A DNA stretch of 64,000 nt from Streptomyces albireticuli (GTDB lineage Bacteria > Actinomycetota > Actinomycetes > Streptomycetales > Streptomycetaceae), in NCBI RefSeq assembly GCF_002192455.1, contig NZ_CP021744.1:248001-312000 (forward strand). The letters run 5' to 3'. The notes below the pieces were generated by a model. The model had not been told where the DNA came from and did not search any database. It worked only from the letters and a program-made list of their open reading frames with translations. This document shows, one piece after another, positions 48,761-58,272 of this stretch. Positions within the stretch are counted from its first letter, which is position 1. Every line of letters starts with the position of its first letter. A program made the translations under genes and the position numbers.

Positions 48761-49815
48761 CGGACGGCACTCCCGGCGTTGGGCTTCATTTGACGCAGCA
48801 TCAGTACGAGCAGCCAGGGCGCCCCGAGGGTGGCGGTGACGACGCCGACGGGCAGCCCGTGGACGGGCAGGAGGTGCAGGACGACGAGGTCGGCGCCCAG
48901 CAGCAGGACGGCTCCGGTCAGCGCGGTCAGCGCGAGCGTGCCGGTGGTGGGCGGCCCGGCCAGGAACCGCACGATGTGCGGTACGGCCAGGGCCACGAAG
49001 CCGACGGGGCCGGTGAGGGCGGCGGCGACCGAGGCCAGCACGACGGCGAGGAGCAGCAGTTGCAGCCGGGCGGCGTTCGGGGGCAGGCCGAGGGCGCCCG
49101 CGCTGTCGTCGCCGAGGTCGAGGACGGCGATCCTGCGGTGGCAGACCAGGGCGAGGACGAGCCCGGCGAGGATCACCGCTCCCCCGGCCTGGACCTCGGC
49201 CCAGGTGCGTCCGTACACCGAGCCGGTGGTCCATTGCAGGGCGGAGGAGGCGAGTTCGGCGGGGAAGCGGACGATGAGGAGGTTCACCGCGGCGGCGAGG
49301 CCCGACTGCACGGCGAGGCCGACGAGGACGAGCCGGGAGACGGTGAACCCGCCCCGCCAGGCCAGCAGTCCGAGCAGGCCGGCCGCGAGCAGCCCGCCGC
49401 CGAGCGCGGCGGGTGAGATCAGCGAGGCCGGCGCGCCCGAGGCGAGGACGGCCATCGCGCCCAGCGAGGCGCCGCCGGTCACCCCGACCACGTCGGGCGA
49501 GGCGAGCGGGTTGCGGGCGGCGCGTTGCAGGACCGCGCCGGCGACGCCCAGGCCCGCCCCGGCCACGACGGCGGACAGCACGCGGGGGGCGCGCAGCTCC
49601 TGGACGAGCATCACGTCGCCGGCGTCGCCGAGACCCACCAGGCCGCGCAGGGCGTCCACCGGCGCGATCGGGACCTCGCCGGTGCCGAGCCCGATCGCCG
49701 TGAGCACCACGAGCAGGGCCGTGGCGGCCGCGCTCAGCAGGGCGGTCCGCCGGCGCTGCCGGGCGAGCGCGCCGCCTGCCGCGCGGGGCGGCGCATCGGT
49801 CATGACGGCGGTCAT
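48757..49815 (-). CDS. Ferric-siderophore ABC transporter permease (second)
   Basis: A 352-residue FecCD-family permease with about nine to ten spans. Motifs are RAPRVLSAVVAGAGLGVAGAVLQ, NPLASPDVVGVTGGAS and the coupling-helix region GPVGFVALAVPHIVRFLAG. It overlaps the first permease and the ATPase genes by 4 bases each, so all are translated together. It probably forms a heterodimer with the 346-residue permease. Confidence 0.95.
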   Translation of the reverse strand: MTAVMTDAPPRAAGGALARQRRRTALLSAAATALLVVLTAIGLGTGEVPIAPVDALRGLVGLGDAGDVMLVQELRAPRVLSAVVAGAGLGVAGAVLQRAARNPLASPDVVGVTGGASLGAMAVLASGAPASLISPAALGGGLLAAGLLGLLAWRGGFTVSRLVLVGLAVQSGLAAAVNLLIVRFPAELASSALQWTTGSVYGRTWAEVQAGGAVILAGLVLALVCHRRIAVLDLGDDSAGALGLPPNAARLQLLLLAVVLASVAAALTGPVGFVALAVPHIVRFLAGPPTTGTLALTALTGAVLLLGADLVVLHLLPVHGLPVGVVTATLGAPWLLVLMLRQMKPNAGSAVR

Positions 49816-50852
49816 CGCGCCACCTTCCGGGCGAGGAGGGCCAGCAGGGGCGCGCCGAGCAGGGCGGTGACGATGCCGACCTCCAGTTCGACGGGGCGCA
49901 GCACGAGGCGGCCGAGGACGTCCGCGGTGAGCAGCAGCAGCGGGCCCGCGATCAGGCAGCCGGGGATCAGCCAGCGGTGGTCGGCGCCGACGAGCTTGCG
50001 GACGAGGTGGGGGGCGGCGAGGCCGACGAAGGAGAGCGGGCCGGCGACGGCCACCGAGGAGGCGGCGAGCAGGATCACGGCGATCCCGCCGGCGGCGCGC
50101 ACCTTGGCGACCGGGACGCCGAGTGCCTGGGCGGTCTCGTCGCCGAGGGCGAGGGCGTTGAGCGCGGGTGTGACGGCCAGGGCCAGGACGAGGCCGATGA
50201 CGAGCGGGGCGAGGACGGGCAGCAGGATGTCGGTCTGCCGCCCGGCGAGCGAGCCGGCCAGCCAGAAGCGGGCTTCGTCCAGGGTGCGGTGGCTGGTGAG
50301 CATCACCGCGGAGGTCCAGGAGATGAGCACGGCGTCCAGCACGGTGCCGCCGAGCGCGAGCCGTACCGGGTCCAGGTCGCCGGCGCGGCGGGCGAGGGCG
50401 AGGACGGCGAGGGTGGACATCGCCGCGCCGGCGAAGGCGAAGGGCAGGTACTGGGCCGGGTGCGTCAGGTGCAGCACATAGCTGGCGACGACCACGGCGA
50501 AGCCGGCTCCGTGGTTGATGCCGAGCGTGGCGGGCGAGGCCAGCGGGTTGCGGGTGATGCCCTGGGCGAGGGCGCCCGCGACGCCGAGGGCGGCGCCGAC
50601 CACCACGCCGATGACGGTGCGCGGCACGCGCAGCCCGGTGACGACCAGGCCGTCGCTGCTGCGGTCCCCGTCGGCCAGGGCGTGCCACACGGTGCTCAGC
50701 GGCACGGCGCGCGACCCCGCGGCGAGGCTGAGCGCCACGCACAGGACGAGCAGGGCCACGCCGCCCGTCAGCAGCAGGGCCCTGCGGAGTGCCGCCGGGC
50801 GCCCGGCGGCGGGCCGGGGCGGCCGGACTGGCCGGACATCGGTCGCGTTCAC
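49812..50852 (-). CDS. Ferric-siderophore ABC transporter permease (first)
   Basis: A 346-residue FecCD-family permease. Motifs are RVPRTVIGVVVGAALGVAGALAQ, NPLASPATLGINHGA and GPLSFVGLAAPHLVRKLVG. It starts at GTG 50852 with AAGG 8 bases upstream. It is the first gene of the operon, 10 bases downstream of an iron box, so it is expected to be switched on by iron limitation. Confidence 0.95.
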   Translation of the reverse strand: MNATDVRPVRPPRPAAGRPAALRRALLLTGGVALLVLCVALSLAAGSRAVPLSTVWHALADGDRSSDGLVVTGLRVPRTVIGVVVGAALGVAGALAQGITRNPLASPATLGINHGAGFAVVVASYVLHLTHPAQYLPFAFAGAAMSTLAVLALARRAGDLDPVRLALGGTVLDAVLISWTSAVMLTSHRTLDEARFWLAGSLAGRQTDILLPVLAPLVIGLVLALAVTPALNALALGDETAQALGVPVAKVRAAGGIAVILLAASSVAVAGPLSFVGLAAPHLVRKLVGADHRWLIPGCLIAGPLLLLTADVLGRLVLRPVELEVGIVTALLGAPLLALLARKVAR

Positions 50853-50862
50853 GGGGCAGACC

Positions 50863-50881
50863 TTAGGTTAGGCAAGCCTAA
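50863..50881 (-). promoter_or_regulatory. Iron box (DmdR/IdeR operator)
   Basis: TTAGGTTAGGCAAGCCTAA matches the actinobacterial iron-box consensus (TTAGGTTAGGCTCACCTAA) at nearly all positions. It lies directly upstream of the siderophore transporter operon; the iron-loaded repressor would block transcription there. Confidence 0.93.
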
Positions 50882-51193
50882 AATTGTCAATTCCCGTCGA
50901 ACGCTTGCCTGTAATGCCCGCATTTCGTTATGACGAACCGCCGCCCGTGCCACCGGGGCGCCGATGGCGCGCACAGCGCCCCGAGCGCCGCTCGCGCTGG
51001 TCACCCGCCCTGAGAGCAGCCATTTCCGCTCCGATCACAGATCCGTTCGCGCAGCCGTCAGGACCGAGGAGGAAGTCCTCTTCCTCCTCTACGATGCGGT
51101 CCGCGAACCTGTTCGCCAAGAGGCCGGCCCCTTGCCCGCCCTGCGGAATCGATCAGGATCCACACTCGGACGGAACGTTTCGTCCCGTGCATC
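50882..51193. other. Intergenic region between the iron box and the esterase remnant
   Basis: About 310 bases without a convincing gene. A minus-strand frame of 63 codons (50928-51119, MANRFADRIVEEEEDFL) has a Glu-rich stretch, but no ribosome site or family. The plus-strand DNA may be decayed coding sequence belonging to the esterase remnant. Confidence 0.35.
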
Positions 51194-51220
51194 GCTCCAG
51201 CCGGATGCGCACCGGCCCAG

Positions 51221-51358
51221 CAGTTCATCGAGAAGGTGAGGAGTCCCGCACGCGTTTCGTCGGTCACCCTCGACCGCGGCGGCCACAACGTCAACACCTG
51301 GCTCCGGGAGATCCCGCCGTCCCTGCGGTGGCTGAGCGGACGCCTCGGCGCCGGGTGA
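51221..51358 (+). pseudogene. C-terminal remnant of an esterase
   Basis: The reading QFIEKVRSPARV then VTLDRGGHNVNTWLREIPPSLRWL, ending at a stop, looks like the last roughly 45 residues of an alpha/beta esterase of the esterase-D/Fes type, with the catalytic His in GGHN-x-xTW. No start and no upstream Ser-bearing part is present in the same frame. Siderophore esterases of this family often accompany ferric-siderophore transporters, so this is probably a broken accessory gene of the neighbouring operon. Confidence 0.6.
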
Positions 51359-51417
51359 CGGCCGGCCGGAGGCCGGGCGGAAGCCGCGGCGGCGGGTGAC
51401 CGCGGCCGGGTCCCTGG

Positions 51418-51458
51418 CCAGGGTCCGGACCGGGGGTGGGACCCGGGCCGGACCCTGG
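51418..51458 (-). terminator. Terminator after the LuxR-type gene
   Basis: CCAGGGTCCGG pairs with CCGGACCCTGG; the 19-base loop contains further GC pairing. It sits 50 bases after the regulator's stop. Confidence 0.7.
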
Positions 51459-51507
51459 AACAGGGGTGGGGGGTGGGAATGAGGACAAGGGGGAAGGCGA
51501 GGCGGTG

Positions 51508-52761
51508 TCAGCTGACCAGGCCGAGCCGGGCGGCTCGTACACCCGCCTGGAAGCGGCTGCCCGCCCCCAGTTCGTGCATCAGGGCGGCCAGGTGCCGGCG
51601 GAAGGTGCGCGAGGACATCCCCACCCGCCGGGCGATCACCTCGTCCTTCAGCCCGGACGCCAGCAGTTGCAGGATCGTGGACTTCAGGTCCCCCAGCGCG
51701 TCCCCGTAACCCGGCGCCGCGCCCTCGACCGGACTCGCCGGCTCCCACAGCCGCTCGAAGACCCGCCCGAGGAAGGCGACCAGGTGCTGCTCGTAGGTCA
51801 GGGCACCGCCGTCCTCTTCCTCGCGCCCGTCCTGGGCGGGGAGGAAGGCCGCCTGCCCGTCGAAGACGACCACCGGGTCGAACGCCTCGGTGCACGAACG
51901 CACCTCGGCACCGTCCTGGACGAGGCGGGTCAGCACCGAACGCGCGGCGGCGTCCGCGCGCAGGGTGTGCGGGCAGAGGACCCGGACCCGGGCCTGGTTC
52001 CGCAACGGCTCCTTGAGCAGCTCCAGGACGAACGGGCGGGGGCCCGACACCTCCCGGGCCGACAGCATCACCACGACCTCGAACCGGCAGCCCCCGGCGA
52101 GGTTCACCAGCCGCGCCCGGGCCTGCCGTACGACCCCGGTCGAAGCGTCCTCGGCGGAAGCACCCGCGGGGGAAGCGGCGGAGGACGGGGCATGGCCGGC
52201 GGAGGTGTGGAGGGCGGCGGTGAAGGACGCCAGGCGCTCGTGGACACCGTCCAGTTCACGGTGGGCGTCCTCGATCACCCGCTGTAGCGGTACGGCCAGC
52301 TCCCGCCGCGCCACCTCCGCGCCGACCGCCGCGAAGCCGCCTCCCGAACCCGCCGCACCCACCAGAAGTCGCAACTCCCGCAGCTCTGTCACCGCCCGCT
52401 CCACTCGTCTCACAGGAACACCCAGTACGGCGGCCGCTTCCCCCACCGTCACCGAGGACCGGCCCAAGGCGAAGGCGTAGAGGCGCAGGGCGCACTCCCC
52501 CACACCCGCGACCGCGACCTCCGCGGGCGCCGTTCCGCGGGCGTCCGCCACGGTGGACGCCCGCGGCGCATCGGAGACCGGCGCGGCGGCGGCAGGAGCG
52601 GCGGTGCGGGGAACGGCGTTCGGCGCGGGAGCCGGAGGAGCCGGGGCACGGTGACGGGCGTACGACACCGCCGCCACAGGGGACCTCGGTATTACGGGAG
52701 TTACGGGTGCCACAGGTGTCGCGGTCGCGGCTGAGTGGACCGGTACGGCTTCCTTGAGCAT
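51508..52761 (-). CDS. LuxR-family regulator with N-terminal winged-helix-like region
   Basis: A 417-residue regulator. Residues 1-75 are Pro/Ala-rich. A helix-turn-helix-like segment (ALRLYAFALGRSSVTVGEAAAVLGV with RRVERAVTEL) occupies about 90-150. A PLD-like/TrmB-type middle (GCRFEVVVMLSAREVSGPRPFVLELLKE) follows, and a GerE HTH lies at the end (LLASGLKDEVIARRVGMSSRTFRRHL). This layout is common in Streptomyces pathway regulators. The start is set at ATG 52761. It faces away from the P450/KASIII genes, with an MFS gene divergent from it; it could control either. Confidence 0.85.
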   Translation of the reverse strand: MLKEAVPVHSAATATPVAPVTPVIPRSPVAAVSYARHRAPAPPAPAPNAVPRTAAPAAAAPVSDAPRASTVADARGTAPAEVAVAGVGECALRLYAFALGRSSVTVGEAAAVLGVPVRRVERAVTELRELRLLVGAAGSGGGFAAVGAEVARRELAVPLQRVIEDAHRELDGVHERLASFTAALHTSAGHAPSSAASPAGASAEDASTGVVRQARARLVNLAGGCRFEVVVMLSAREVSGPRPFVLELLKEPLRNQARVRVLCPHTLRADAAARSVLTRLVQDGAEVRSCTEAFDPVVVFDGQAAFLPAQDGREEEDGGALTYEQHLVAFLGRVFERLWEPASPVEGAAPGYGDALGDLKSTILQLLASGLKDEVIARRVGMSSRTFRRHLAALMHELGAGSRFQAGVRAARLGLVS

Positions 52762-53847
52762 CTTCACCCATCTCTGAGGTGCCGGCAGTGTTCCGGAGCG
52801 GGAGAACGCCCGCACCGCCACCGGGTCGGGAGCCGGTGGCCGCGCGAACGGTGCGCAGGGTGGAGCAGTAGCCACGGGGGAAGAGTGGAAAGGTGGACTG
52901 ATGACACTCCCGCCACGGGGCGGCGCGGCGGGCAACAGGCACCCGCACCACCGTGAGGCCCCTCGCACCAGCGGTGCGGGTGCCTCACGGCACGTGCGCG
53001 TACCCGGTACCACCACACTCACGCGGCTGCGCCCCCGTACCAGCCGCGTGAGTGCGTGCACGGGCGGCGGATGATGCCGTCCGTACAGGCCAAGTGGCCG
53101 GAGTATCCGGAACGTTACTCAGCGGACCCAAACCCGTCAAGGCATCCGCTATAGCGGATGATGAGAGTCGCCGGGCCGGACGCGGCACCCTGAACAGCCA
53201 CCCCGCAGGTCAACGCGTCCACAGCCGGCACGGCCCGGCGGACGGGCGGGAAAACGCCATGAAGGAGCGCTGGTGCACGGACGGATGACGGGCCAGCATG
53301 CTCCACGCGACCCCCTGCGACAGCCCAGGAGGAACAGCACACGGGCACCACCACCCGGCCACCGGCACGAACGGGCCGGGCCCGGCGGCAGGCAGGGAGC
53401 CGGCGGAAGCGAGGAGTGCGACCGGCCGGGACCCGAAGCCCTGACAGGTGATGACGGCGCACGCCACGGGCGGGGGCTGACATCGGCGGCCGTACGTACG
53501 GCCCTGCCGGGCTGATGCGGCGTCACCGGCTCGTAGGGCAACAGCGCACACGGACAGGCAGCGGTCGGCAGTCGGCACCGTGAGACGGCCGGGACAGCCC
53601 CGCCGCCGGCCAGGGCGGCGGGCGAACAGCCGTCAACAGCGGCGGCAGGAGCGGGCACAGCCCCGTTCCGGGCGGCGGCCGTGCCACAGGATCGGGAACG
53701 GCAGCCGGACCCGGGCGGGCAGGCCCGGGGCAGCGGAGCCGCCGCCCCCACCAGCGCGCACACCGGCAACCGCTCCCCGCCCCGCGACCTGTCCTCGCGT
53801 CCCGACCCGTATGTATGTCCCTGCCCGATGATTCCTACTGGAGAACC
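52762..53847. other. Long divergent intergenic region
   Basis: About 1.1 kb between the LuxR-type gene and the transporter. No frame has convincing codon bias. It contains an 18-bp perfect palindrome (listed separately). The length is unusual and may include decayed sequence. Confidence 0.4.
53143..53160. promoter_or_regulatory. 18-bp perfect palindrome, candidate operator
   Basis: CATCCGCTATAGCGGATG is a perfect inverted repeat in the gap between the LuxR-type regulator and the MHS transporter. GntR or LuxR-type dimer binding is possible; the protein is unknown. Confidence 0.5.
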
Positions 53848-55236
53848 ATGCCCGACACCACACACCCCGACCCCGCCGCCACCGACCGCGGCCGCCTCAC
53901 TCAGGCCCACCGCGCCGGGCTCTCCGGCATGCTCGGCACCACCGTCGAGTGGTACGACTTCTTCGTCTTCACCACCGCGTCCAGCCTGGTCTTCCCCCAG
54001 TTGTTCTTCCCCTCCACCACCCCCGGCGGCGGGATACTCGCCTCCTTCGCCACCTTCTGGGTCGGCTTCCTCGGCCGCCCCCTGGGCGCGGCCCTCTTCG
54101 GCCACCTCGGCGACCGTTACGGCCGTAAACGCAGCCTCATCACCAGCCTGACCCTGATGGGCACCACCACCACCGCGATCGGCCTCCTGCCCAGTTACCA
54201 CACCGCGGGTGTCGCGGCCCCTACCCTGCTGTGCGCGCTACGCCTCCTCCAGGGCATCGCCGTCGGCGGGGAGTGGGGAGGCGCCGTCCTCCTCGCGGGC
54301 GAACACGCCCCCCGGGGACACCGCACCCTCTTCACCGCCTACATCCAGCAAGGCACCCCCGTCGCCTCGCTCCTGTCCACCGCCGTCTTCCTGCCCTTCT
54401 CCCGCCTGGCGGACGACCAGTTCCTCAGCTGGGGCTGGCGCGTCCCCTTCCTTCTGGCCGCCGCCTTCACCGCCACCGGCCTCCTCATCCGCCTGCGGGT
54501 CGCCGAATCCCCCCAGTACCGCGACCTGACCGCCACTCCCCAGGGCACCGCCACCGCCCCACTGGCCGAAACCTGGCGCCACCACCGCCGCACCCTCGCC
54601 CTGTGCGCCGGGGCCTGCGCGATCCCCATCGCCGGCACCTACCTCGCCGGCACCTTCGTCCTGTCCTGGGCCACCGCCCACCTCGGCTTCCCCCGGCACA
54701 CCGTCCTGACCGTCATCCTCTGCTCCGCCGCCGGCCGCTGCCTCCTCCAGCCCCTCACCGCCCTCGCCGCCCACCGCTACGGCCCCGCCCGGATCTGCGC
54801 CGTGGGCCTGGCCCTCTACCTCGCGGCGATCCCCTTCAACCTCTACTGCCTGCACACACAGAGCATCTGGTGGATCACCGCCGGCATCGCCGCCCTCGAA
54901 GCCGCCAGCGCCATCACCTACACCGTCATCGCCACCCTCCTCCACGACGCTTTCCCCACCCGCATCCGCTACACCGCCATAAGCCTCGCCCAGCAACTCG
55001 CCAGCCTCACCTTCGGTGGCACCGCCCCCGCCACCGCCCAGACCCTCACCACCCTCTCCGGCAACCACCTCTGGCCCATCGCCCTCTACCAAGCCGCCCT
55101 CACCCTCCTCTCGGCCGCTTCCCTCCACGCACTCACCCGGCGCCCCCGACACGCCGGAAGCGCAACGGAGGGGAGTACGCGAGCCGTTCACCACACCGGA
55201 GGAACGGCGAGCGCCACAGAGGCACCGACGACCTGA
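53848..55236 (+). CDS. MFS transporter, metabolite:H+ symporter (MHS) family
   Basis: A 462-residue twelve-span transporter. GTTVEWYDFFVFTTASSLVF is the MHS signature (ShiA, ProP, KgtP group). GDRYGRKRSL is the loop 2-3 motif and LLQGIAVGGEWGGAVLLAGEH is typical. It imports organic acids, shikimate-like compounds or osmolytes; the substrate is unknown. ATG 53848 has GGAG 5 bases upstream. The C-terminal tail is Thr/Ala-rich. A strong terminator follows. Confidence 0.92.
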   Translation: MPDTTHPDPAATDRGRLTQAHRAGLSGMLGTTVEWYDFFVFTTASSLVFPQLFFPSTTPGGGILASFATFWVGFLGRPLGAALFGHLGDRYGRKRSLITSLTLMGTTTTAIGLLPSYHTAGVAAPTLLCALRLLQGIAVGGEWGGAVLLAGEHAPRGHRTLFTAYIQQGTPVASLLSTAVFLPFSRLADDQFLSWGWRVPFLLAAAFTATGLLIRLRVAESPQYRDLTATPQGTATAPLAETWRHHRRTLALCAGACAIPIAGTYLAGTFVLSWATAHLGFPRHTVLTVILCSAAGRCLLQPLTALAAHRYGPARICAVGLALYLAAIPFNLYCLHTQSIWWITAGIAALEAASAITYTVIATLLHDAFPTRIRYTAISLAQQLASLTFGGTAPATAQTLTTLSGNHLWPIALYQAALTLLSAASLHALTRRPRHAGSATEGSTRAVHHTGGTASATEAPTT

Positions 55237-55281
55237 GCACAGGCGCCGCCCGGCACCACCACGGACACCGCGGAACGAGCG

Positions 55282-55317
55282 GGGCCCCGCCTCCACCCTC
55301 ATGGGGAGGCGGGGCCC
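55282..55317. terminator. Terminator between transporter and P450 genes
   Basis: A perfect 13-bp stem (GGGCCCCGCCTCC with its complement) and a 10-base loop, between converging genes. Confidence 0.85.
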
Positions 55318-55442
55318 GTCCCACCGGCCGGGCGGGGTCGCTACCACCGCATGGGCAACTCGGAGAGGCCACCCGAGAGACCTCCGCCCAGCACGCGGTC
55401 CCGGTGAGGCCGGCGGCGGTGCGTGGGGCCGAACCCGTCACG

Positions 55443-56654
55443 TCAGCACGCGACGAGCAGCTCCCGCAGCCCCCGGATCACAAAGCCCGGCTTCCACTCG
55501 GGCTCCGCCACGAGCCGGAGCCGGGGCGCCCGCCGCAGCAGTTCACCGAAGGACGCCGCGAGTTCGAGGCGGGCGAGCGGCGCGCCCAGGCAGTAGTGGA
55601 TGCCCGCGCCCAGGCTGAGGTGGGGGTTGTCCGCCCGGGTGACGTCCAGGCGGTCCGGGTCGGGGAAGCGGGCGGGGTCGCGGTTGGCCGAGCCGAAGAG
55701 GAGGGCCACCTCGCTGCCGCGCGGGACGACCGTACCCGCGATCTCGATGTCGTCCAGCACCCACCGTTCGAAGAGCTGCAACGGGGTGTCGTACCGCATG
55801 AGTTCCTCGATCGCGCCCGGCAGGAGGCCGGGGTCCGCACGCAGGGCGGCGAGCTGGTCCGGATGGCGGAACAGCGCCCACCAGCCGTTCCCCGTGGTGT
55901 TGACGGTGGCCTCATGGCCGGCGTTGAGCAACAGCACGCAGGTGGAGACCATTTCCTGCTCGGTGAGCCGGTCGCCCTCGTCGTGCGCGTGGACGAGCGC
56001 GGTGATCAGGTCGTCGCCGGGGCGGGCCCTGCGGTCGGCGATCAGCTCCCGCAGGTAGGCCGAGAAGTCGAGGGAGGCGCGGACGGCGTGCCGCGCCGTC
56101 TCCTCGTCCGGGTTGAGCTCGTACATCCCGCAGATCGCCGCCGACCAGGGCCGCAGCAGCCTCCTGTCGGCCTCGGGGATGCCCAGCATCTCCGCGATGA
56201 CGGCCACCGGCAGGGGCTCGGCGACCGCGCCGATGAGATCCCCACCGCCCTCGGCGAGCAGCTCGTCCACCAGCCCGGCGGCCAGCCGCGCCACGACCGG
56301 CGCCAGGTCCTCGACCGTGCGCGGCGTGAACGCCTTCGACACCAGGCGCCGGATGCGCGTGTGGTCGGGCGGTTCGAGGTCCAGCAGGCCGTTGCCGTTG
56401 AGGACGTGGAACGGCTCGTGGGACGCCGGCGGAGCGGTGCGCCCGAACTCCTCGTGGGAGAACCGGTGGAGGTACGTCCGGCCCAGCCGCCGGTCGCGCA
56501 GCAGCGCCCGCACGTCCTCGTGGTGCGGCACCAGCCACTGACGGCTCGGCTCGAACCAGTGCACCCGCCCGGAGGCCCGCAGCCGCTCGTACCCCGGATA
56601 GGGATCGGCGACGAACCGGGAGGACCACGGGTCGAATCCGCTGTTCGCATCCAT
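55443..56654 (-). CDS. Cytochrome P450 (CYP105/107-like bacterial type)
   Basis: A 403-residue soluble monooxygenase. The I-helix oxygen motif is LLNAGHEATVNT, the ExxR pair is in IEELMRYDT, and the heme loop is HLSLGAGIHYCLG, where the usual first Phe is Leu. It should hydroxylate a small molecule, with electrons from a ferredoxin not encoded here. It is divergent from the KASIII/ACP cassette across an AT-rich gap, so it is probably a tailoring enzyme of that pathway. Confidence 0.94.
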   Translation of the reverse strand: MDANSGFDPWSSRFVADPYPGYERLRASGRVHWFEPSRQWLVPHHEDVRALLRDRRLGRTYLHRFSHEEFGRTAPPASHEPFHVLNGNGLLDLEPPDHTRIRRLVSKAFTPRTVEDLAPVVARLAAGLVDELLAEGGGDLIGAVAEPLPVAVIAEMLGIPEADRRLLRPWSAAICGMYELNPDEETARHAVRASLDFSAYLRELIADRRARPGDDLITALVHAHDEGDRLTEQEMVSTCVLLLNAGHEATVNTTGNGWWALFRHPDQLAALRADPGLLPGAIEELMRYDTPLQLFERWVLDDIEIAGTVVPRGSEVALLFGSANRDPARFPDPDRLDVTRADNPHLSLGAGIHYCLGAPLARLELAASFGELLRRAPRLRLVAEPEWKPGFVIRGLRELLVAC

Positions 56655-56816
56655 GTGCGGATGCTAGCGGTGCGGGCCGGGCCTGTGCTGGACGGGGCAT
56701 CGCCCCGAGGGGACTCGCCTGTGATTCATACACGGAATGCACGAGGCAAAGAAAAACCGAAAAACAGACTGAACGATAAGACGCCGCAGGGTTTTCGGGA
56801 AAATGTTCTTCCTCTT

Positions 56817-56843
56817 TTGGCGGGTATGCGCAGGCATTAATAT
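56817..56843 (+). promoter_or_regulatory. Candidate promoter of the KASIII cassette
   Basis: TTGGCG and TAATAT are separated by 15 bases in the AT-richest part of the P450/KASIII gap, about 97 bases before the KASIII start. The spacing is short, so this is tentative. Confidence 0.35.
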
Positions 56844-56939
56844 GGTGCCGCCCGGTGCGCGGATCGCCCCATGGGGACCATGCGCGCGGAGTTCGAGGAA
56901 TCAAGTGCAGCCGCCGCCGACCGATCACTGAGGATCTTG

Positions 56940-57953
56940 ATGGCATCCTGCTTGGCTTCGGTTGTCGCCGGTGTCGGGTCCTTCCTGCCACCGCGCGTCG
57001 TCCGTAACGGCGACCCCCCGCTGTCGGGCCTGGACACCACCGAGGACTGGATCCGCAAGCGGACGGGCATCGAGCGCAGACGCTGGGTGGACCCGGGAAC
57101 GAGCACCGGGGACCTGGCGGTGGAAGCGGGCCGGGCGGCGCTGCGCAGCGCGGGCGACCCGGTGGTGGATCTCGTGGTGCTGGCCACCACGACACCCGAT
57201 CACCATTCGCCGGGGACGGCCCCGTGGGTGGCCGCGCGACTGGGGCTGGGAACGGTCCCGGCGTTCGACATCTCGGCGGCCTGCTCCGGATTCACCTATG
57301 GCATGGCGGTCGGCGACGCCTGGATCAGATCCGGGTCCGCGGAATGCGTGCTCGTCCTGGCGGCCGAGACGCTGTCGACGATCACCGACCCCAGCGACCG
57401 GGGAACGGCCGTGGTCTTCGCCGACGGTGCCGGCGCCGTGGTCCTGCGCGGCGGTGAGCCCGGCGAGCCCGGTGCCGTCCAGGCCGTGTGCCTCGGCAGC
57501 GACGGCGCACAGCACGACCTCGCGGTCGTGAGCGCGGGCGGCTCGCGCCGCCCGGATCCCGAGGGTGCCGCCGCCCTGGCCGACCGCTGTCTGCGGATGC
57601 GCGGCCCCGACATGTTCGCCCATGCGGTACGCCGGATGACCGAGGTGTCGCGGCTGCTGCTGACGAGGCTGGAGTGGCCCGTCGACTCGGTCGGAGCGTT
57701 CATCGGCCACCAGGCCAACCAGCGCATCCTGGACAAGGTCGCCGACCTGGTGGGCGTGCCCGCCACGAGCCGCTTCGCCAACATCCGCGACGTCGGCAAC
57801 ACCTCTTCCGCCTCGATCCCCCTGGTCATGCACGACCTGGTCGAAGCCGGCACCGTCCCCTGCGGCGCCAGGACGCTGCTGACCGCCTTCGGCGGCGGGG
57901 CCGTGTGGGGCGCGATCGGATTGACCTGGCCCGACCTCAAGCCCGCGTCCTGA
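56940..57953 (+). CDS. KASIII-like ketoacyl synthase, first copy
   Basis: A 337-residue FabH-family condensing or acyl-transferring enzyme. The catalytic Cys is in DISAACSGFTYG, His in FIGHQANQRIL, and Asn in DVGNTSSASIP, so the triad is complete. It could condense an acyl-CoA with the carrier protein encoded next, or act as an acyltransferase like CerJ-type enzymes. The start is set at ATG 56940, preceded by GAGG; an in-frame ATG at 56871 gives 23 extra residues. It opens a run of genes that is repeated downstream. Confidence 0.93.
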   Translation: MASCLASVVAGVGSFLPPRVVRNGDPPLSGLDTTEDWIRKRTGIERRRWVDPGTSTGDLAVEAGRAALRSAGDPVVDLVVLATTTPDHHSPGTAPWVAARLGLGTVPAFDISAACSGFTYGMAVGDAWIRSGSAECVLVLAAETLSTITDPSDRGTAVVFADGAGAVVLRGGEPGEPGAVQAVCLGSDGAQHDLAVVSAGGSRRPDPEGAAALADRCLRMRGPDMFAHAVRRMTEVSRLLLTRLEWPVDSVGAFIGHQANQRILDKVADLVGVPATSRFANIRDVGNTSSASIPLVMHDLVEAGTVPCGARTLLTAFGGGAVWGAIGLTWPDLKPAS

Positions 57954-57975
57954 TCCCGAAGGAGACCCCACGTTC

Positions 57976-58272
57976 ATGAGCGAGGCCGTGCAGCACCCCT
58001 TCACCTACATCCGCGACTACCTGGCATCGGCGTTCGGCCTGACCGCGGACGAGCTCACCGGCGACCGCACCTTCGGCAGCCTGGAGTTGGACTCCATCGC
58101 CCAGGTGGAGATGTTCGTGACGCTCTCCGACCACTACGGCGTCCAGCTGGACGACTCGCTGGCCGGCGACGAGATGACCCTGCGACAGACAGCCGACCTC
58201 GTCTCGGCGGCCCTGGAGAGCGGCGGTGGGCGGCCGAAGCCGCAGGACGCCGGAGCGGTCGCGCCGGGCTGA
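57976..58272 (+). CDS. Acyl carrier protein, first copy
   Basis: A 98-residue carrier protein. The phosphopantetheine Ser is in LELDSIAQVEM. The four-helix ACP fold covers residues 8-82, and the C-terminal 15 residues are flexible. AAGGAG lies 11 bases before the ATG, 23 bases after the KASIII gene. It presumably carries the substrate made or used by the KASIII and hydrolase on either side. Confidence 0.93.
   Translation: MSEAVQHPFTYIRDYLASAFGLTADELTGDRTFGSLELDSIAQVEMFVTLSDHYGVQLDDSLAGDEMTLRQTADLVSAALESGGGRPKPQDAGAVAPG

Noticed and set aside
50928-51119. 63-codon minus-strand frame with a Glu-rich stretch
   Set aside because: No ribosome site or recognisable family; coding evidence too weak.
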